From the NCBI GenBank assembly GCA_947589555.1, contig CANQAZ010000009.1, forward strand, positions 1 to 34,753: DNA of 34,753 bases. Reading direction: 5' to 3'. Origin of the DNA: an uncultured Clostridia bacterium. Lineage in GTDB: Bacteria > Bacillota > Clostridia > Christensenellales > Borkfalkiaceae. Position 1 is the stretch's first letter. The number at the start of each line of letters is the position of its first letter. This document shows positions 32,107 to 34,753 of this stretch, one piece after another. The position numbers and the translations under genes are program-made. The notes beneath the pieces were generated by a model. It was not told the origin of the DNA. It saw nothing but the letters and a program-made list of their open reading frames with translations, and did no database searches.

Positions 32107-32994
32107 TCACGAAAGTTTTTTCACTTCTTCGATGTTCAGCGCCCGATTTCCGAGAAGCGGCGCAATTTTTTCCCACTCATAGCGCGGAAAAAGCAAATAA
32201 AATTCCTCGCTCCCCGCAATTTCGACGGCATAAACGGGCTTTACGCAGTGCACTCCGTACTGATTGGTCCGCACCTTATAGGGCGGCTTGTTGGGCGGCG
32301 TCTCCTTGTTCCAGCCGAGAAACGCCGCGCCCTTCTTCACGCACAGCACCCGCTTGATTTTTTCGAGCGGAATGCCGAGCGCCCGCTCGACGTCGGAGAG
32401 ACAGAAGAGATCGCCCTCCCGGAACGCCGCAGCTTCCGCAAGAAAATATTGCGGGGCAAAAGCCGTCGGCCGCTTATTTGCGCGCGGCTGATACGGAAAG
32501 GTAAACACATCCACCATAGCGGCGTTCTCCGGCACGCGGAGCGCCTCGTAGGACTGCGCGTTCAACTTTTTTGCCCGCTCGGAAAGATCGCGGAAGGCGG
32601 AACTCCCCTTCACGATTTTCCCCCTCCGCCATTCCAAAAGAGCGAGCACGAGCGCGATAAAAATTACTGCCGTCCCCACGCCGATGATCCACCATAGCCC
32701 GTTCGCTTCCATGTCGGCGAGGAGCGCCTCGTCGTCCGAAAGCGCGTCGAGCCCGCCGCCGAGCAAGATGCTCCCCGCGAGGAGCAGAAGATATTTCAAA
32801 AGGGAAAGCCACAGCGGAAAGGCAGAATTTTTTTCGAGCGCCGCTCCCTCCTCCGCCAAATTTTTTTGCTTCAAATGAAGGTCGCCGTCGATTTTGCGGA
32901 GGACAAATTCTTCGCCGTCGATTTTTTCGTCGGGCGAATTTACGCCGTAACCGAGCAAATTTTTCATTTTGATCTTACGATAAGCCATCGGCAC
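32107..32994 (-). CDS. Membrane protein of unknown function, first gene of exporter operon
   Basis: A protein of up to 295 residues not recognised. A soluble N-terminus (about 1-58, KIDGEEFVLRKIDGDLHLKQ) is followed by two transmembrane helices (about 60-82 and 100-123), then a cytoplasmic domain of about 170 residues with FRDLSERAKKLNAQSYEALR and a C-terminal YKVRTNQYGVHCVKPVYAVE-type beta region. It ends 4 bases before the ATPase gene, so it is part of the exporter operon and may be a sensor or accessory. Possible starts are GTG 32994, ATG 32988 and ATG 32967; the first two lie in the outer arm of a large inverted repeat, the third downstream of it. No good RBS marks any of them. Confidence 0.72.
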   Translation of the reverse strand: MPMAYRKIKMKNLLGYGVNSPDEKIDGEEFVLRKIDGDLHLKQKNLAEEGAALEKNSAFPLWLSLLKYLLLLAGSILLGGGLDALSDDEALLADMEANGLWWIIGVGTAVIFIALVLALLEWRRGKIVKGSSAFRDLSERAKKLNAQSYEALRVPENAAMVDVFTFPYQPRANKRPTAFAPQYFLAEAAAFREGDLFCLSDVERALGIPLEKIKRVLCVKKGAAFLGWNKETPPNKPPYKVRTNQYGVHCVKPVYAVEIAGSEEFYLLFPRYEWEKIAPLLGNRALNIEEVKKLS

Positions 32995-33044
32995 GGCTGT
33001 GCAAAGCGCCGCGGCGCGGCGCTTTGCACAGCCGCGCCAATGGC
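32984..33044. repeat. Large near-perfect inverted repeat (hairpin)
   Basis: The arms GGCTGTGCAAAGCGCCGC (32995-33012) and its exact complement (33016-33033) give an 18-bp perfect stem with a 3-base loop. The match continues outward for 11 more bases with two mismatches, giving about 29 bp in all. There is no T tract. It covers the start region of the 32107-32994 gene. Confidence 0.95.
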
Positions 33045-33179
33045 TTTGTCACTCTCCGCCGCGTTCCGCTTGCGCTTCACGCTCCTTTCATTGTAATGAT
33101 AACACGCTTTCCGGCGGGCGCGGCGGGTACATGACAACCTTTTTGCAAATTCCGCGAAAAAATTTTTTTCCGCCCCTTT

Positions 33180-34115
33180 TCAGTAGATGCTCCCCGTGCC
33201 GACGACAGGCTGGGCGTCGCGGTTGCCGCAGAGGACGACAAGGAGGTTTGAAACCATCTGCGCCTTCCTTTCGTCGTCGAGTTCGACGACGTTCTCCTCC
33301 GAGAGTTTGTTGAGCGCCATCTCCACCATAGAGACCGCCCCTTCCACGATCTTCTGCCGCGCCGCGATGATGGCGGAGGCCTGCTGGCGTTGGAGCATCG
33401 CCGCCGCGATCTCGGGCGCATAGGCAAGGTGGGAAATGCGCGCCTCCAATACCTCGATGCCCGCGATCACCGTGCGCTGTTGCAACTCCGCCCGCAACAC
33501 TTCCGCAATTTCCTGCGCACTGCCGCGAAGGGAAGTTTCGTCGCCGTTCGTGGAGACGTCGTAAGGATACTGCCGCGCGACCTGACGGATGGCGGCGTCG
33601 CACTGCGTGGAGAGATAGGCCATGTAATTTTCCACGTTGAATACGGCCTTCGCCGTGTTGGTGATGCGCCAGATGACAACGACGGAGATCTCGATGGGAT
33701 TGCCCTCCTCGTCGTTGACCTTCTGCTTATCGTTGTTGAGGGTCATCGCTTTGAGCGACAACTTTCTGCCCCCCATCGAGGTGCGCGCCGGATTGACCGA
33801 AGCGCAGAAGGGATTGACCCAGAAAAAGCCCTCGCGCTTAATGGTGCCGCGGTATTTGCCGAAGAGGGTGAGGACGTAGGCCTCGTTGGGTTGCAACAGT
33901 TTGAAGCCGCTGCACAGGAATATGTTGACAAAGAGCGCGACGACGCCGACGGGCATAAAGGCGATGAAGCCCTCTTCCTCGCCCACCATCACCGCGCCGA
34001 CGACGAACATGCCAATCGCACAGACAAAGAGAAAGAGCACGACGGCAAGCATCACCCAGCCGTTCCTTTCCCTTGCGGGTTTTTCCGTGATCGTATCAAA
34101 CGTTTTGGTTTCCAT
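33180..34115 (-). CDS. SPFH/band-7 (stomatin-like) membrane protein
   Basis: A 311-residue protein. Two hydrophobic stretches (about 20-45 and 50-70) are followed by the SPFH domain: [49 protein letters not shown], then [20 protein letters not shown], and a helical tail ([20 protein letters not shown]). SPFH proteins assemble into membrane scaffolds or cages that organise proteases and transporters. There is no partner NfeD gene nearby. The RBS GGAGGA is followed by the ATG after 6 bases. The last residues, VVGTGSIY, are not a known motif. Confidence 0.92.
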   Translation of the reverse strand: METKTFDTITEKPARERNGWVMLAVVLFLFVCAIGMFVVGAVMVGEEEGFIAFMPVGVVALFVNIFLCSGFKLLQPNEAYVLTLFGKYRGTIKREGFFWVNPFCASVNPARTSMGGRKLSLKAMTLNNDKQKVNDEEGNPIEISVVVIWRITNTAKAVFNVENYMAYLSTQCDAAIRQVARQYPYDVSTNGDETSLRGSAQEIAEVLRAELQQRTVIAGIEVLEARISHLAYAPEIAAAMLQRQQASAIIAARQKIVEGAVSMVEMALNKLSEENVVELDDERKAQMVSNLLVVLCGNRDAQPVVGTGSIY

Positions 34116-34132
34116 GATATTCCTCCGAAATG

Positions 34133-34151
34133 TGATATCATTTTGATATCA
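34133..34151. promoter_or_regulatory. Twin palindrome, probable operator of the SPFH gene
   Basis: TGATATCA occurs twice, separated by three T (34133-34140 and 34144-34151), so the whole 19 bases are self-complementary. It lies between the -10 box and the RBS of the SPFH gene. Confidence 0.65.
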
Positions 34152-34153
34152 TA

Positions 34154-34182
34154 ATGGTACCACCTTCCGACGGCGTTGTCAA
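34154..34182 (-). promoter_or_regulatory. Promoter of the SPFH gene
   Basis: Minus strand: TTGACA (34182-34177), 17-base spacer, TACCAT (34159-34154). The -35 is consensus, and the -10 matches at four of six positions. Confidence 0.68.
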
Positions 34183-34215
34183 GGGTTTTACGGAAAATTT
34201 TTCCGAAAACCGTAC

Positions 34216-34249
34216 GGAAAAAGGACGGCCGAATGACCGCCCTTTTTCC
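34216..34249 (-). terminator. Terminator of the YnbB-like gene
   Basis: GGAAAAAGGGCGG pairs with CCGTCCTTTTTCC on the minus strand (13 bp, one G-U, 8-base loop), with T-rich sequence at the end. It follows the stop at 34264. Confidence 0.88.
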
Positions 34250-34263
34250 TTATTATATAATGC

Positions 34264-34753
34264 CTACAAAAGTTTTTCCAAGATGGCCTTACAGGCGATC
34301 TTGCAGTGCTCGTAGGTGAGGCCGCCCTGAAAATAGGCGGTGTAGGGCGGGCGGACGGGCGCATCGGCGGAGAGTTCGATGCTCGCCCCCGCCACGAAGG
34401 TGCCCGCGGCCATGATGACCTTGCAATCGTACCCCGGCATGTCCCACGGCTCCAACTTCACGAAACCATCGACGGGTGAGACCTCCTGCACCGATTGGAT
34501 GAAGGCCGTGAGTTCCTCCTCCGTGCGAAAGCGGATGGCGCGGGTGATATCCGCGGGCGTTTTATCGAGGGAAGGGAAATTTTCGTAACCGAGCGATTCC
34601 ATGCACTTGCCGATGAGGAGAGCCCCCTTTACGGCCTGCGCGACAACGTGGGGCGCGAGGAAAAAGCCCTGAAAATAGGGCTGGTAGCCGTAGGCATTTG
34701 AGCCGATCTCCCCGCCGACGGAGGGCGCGGTGAGACGGTTTTCGCACAGGGCG
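34264..34753 (-). CDS. YnbB-like PLP-dependent protein (methionine gamma-lyase family), C-terminal part
   Basis: The frame is open to the window edge and gives about 162 C-terminal residues: SVGGEIGSNAYGYQPYFQGF, FLAPHVVAQAVKGALLIGKC, then SPVDGFVKLEPWDMPGYDCK, VIMAAGTFVAGASIELSADA and PYTAYFQGGLTYEHCKIACK. These are characteristic of the large conserved family annotated as aluminium-resistance or methionine gamma-lyase-like (YnbB), PLP enzymes of about 420 residues common in Firmicutes. The PLP lysine lies outside the window. The real function of the family is not settled. Confidence 0.9.
   Translation of the reverse strand, partial: ALCENRLTAPSVGGEIGSNAYGYQPYFQGFFLAPHVVAQAVKGALLIGKCMESLGYENFPSLDKTPADITRAIRFRTEEELTAFIQSVQEVSPVDGFVKLEPWDMPGYDCKVIMAAGTFVAGASIELSADAPVRPPYTAYFQGGLTYEHCKIACKAILEKLL

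Noticed and set aside
33020..33100. A small frame starting at a GTG near 33080 on the minus strand and running through the large hairpin.
   Set aside because: RBS spacing is too short, the coding part is the hairpin itself, and there is no similarity to anything recognised.
1..34753. CRISPR arrays, rRNA, tRNA, prophage or integrase genes, riboswitches.
   Set aside because: No regularly spaced repeats, conserved RNA motifs or matching proteins were found. T-box or other riboswitch-like leaders were not evident in the few intergenic regions, but a covariance search was not possible here.

Overview
The window looks like chromosomal DNA of a moderately GC-rich member of the Firmicutes, probably an uncultured Clostridia-type organism. 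The reasons are the mraZ-rsmH-ftsL-PBP-murE-mraY-murD-ftsW gene order, a MurE with the DNPR motif of meso-diaminopimelate enzymes, strong sigma-A-type promoters (TTGACA-N17-TATAAT) and strong Shine-Dalgarno sites. The genus cannot be read from the sequence. No rRNA, tRNA, CRISPR array, transposase or integrase was seen.

Bases 1-7900: the end of groEL, then an accessory island for phosphonate chemistry on a surface glycan. On the minus strand a small HTH regulator is followed by licD, a decayed leucine-rich-repeat lipoprotein, phosphonopyruvate decarboxylase (ppd), 2-aminoethylphosphonate (AEP) transaminase (phnW), PEP mutase with a fused N-terminal nucleotidyltransferase-like domain (pepM), and a LicC-like cytidylyltransferase. 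A GT32-type glycosyltransferase is transcribed divergently. The inferred route is PEP to phosphonopyruvate to phosphonoacetaldehyde to AEP to CMP-AEP, followed by transfer of AEP-phosphate to a sugar. The divergent intergenic region carries a consensus promoter and two matching 15-bp operator-like palindromes 31 bp apart. A 206-bp direct repeat covering the licD/ppd junction brackets the lipoprotein pseudogene, a clear sign of a recent insertion or duplication.

Bases 7900-22520: the division and cell wall cluster on the minus strand: murI, mraZ, rsmH, ftsL-like, PBP (ftsI/spoVD-like), murE, mraY, murD, ftsW, murA, ftsQ/divIB, an unusual ftsA-like gene, and ftsZ. murF, murG, murC and murB are not in it. 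A terminator and a new consensus promoter separate ftsQ from ftsA-ftsZ, and another terminator-like hairpin lies between ftsW and murA. The ftsA-like protein has lost the recognisable glycine-rich phosphate-binding motif.

Bases 22520-28440, plus strand: rpsT, then an XRE-cupin regulator and a polyamine ABC transporter operon (potA-potB-potC-potD) joined by ATGA overlaps. PotA carries a second TOBE-like module and PotD a C-terminal membrane segment.

Bases 28440-34753, minus strand: the end of a YnbB-like PLP enzyme, an SPFH/band-7 membrane protein with a palindromic operator-like site, and a tightly packed six-gene operon encoding a membrane protein, an ABC-2 exporter (ATPase and permease), a multi-pass membrane protein, a ribbon-helix-helix protein and a small membrane protein. 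A near-perfect 61-base inverted repeat covers the start of the first gene of this operon.
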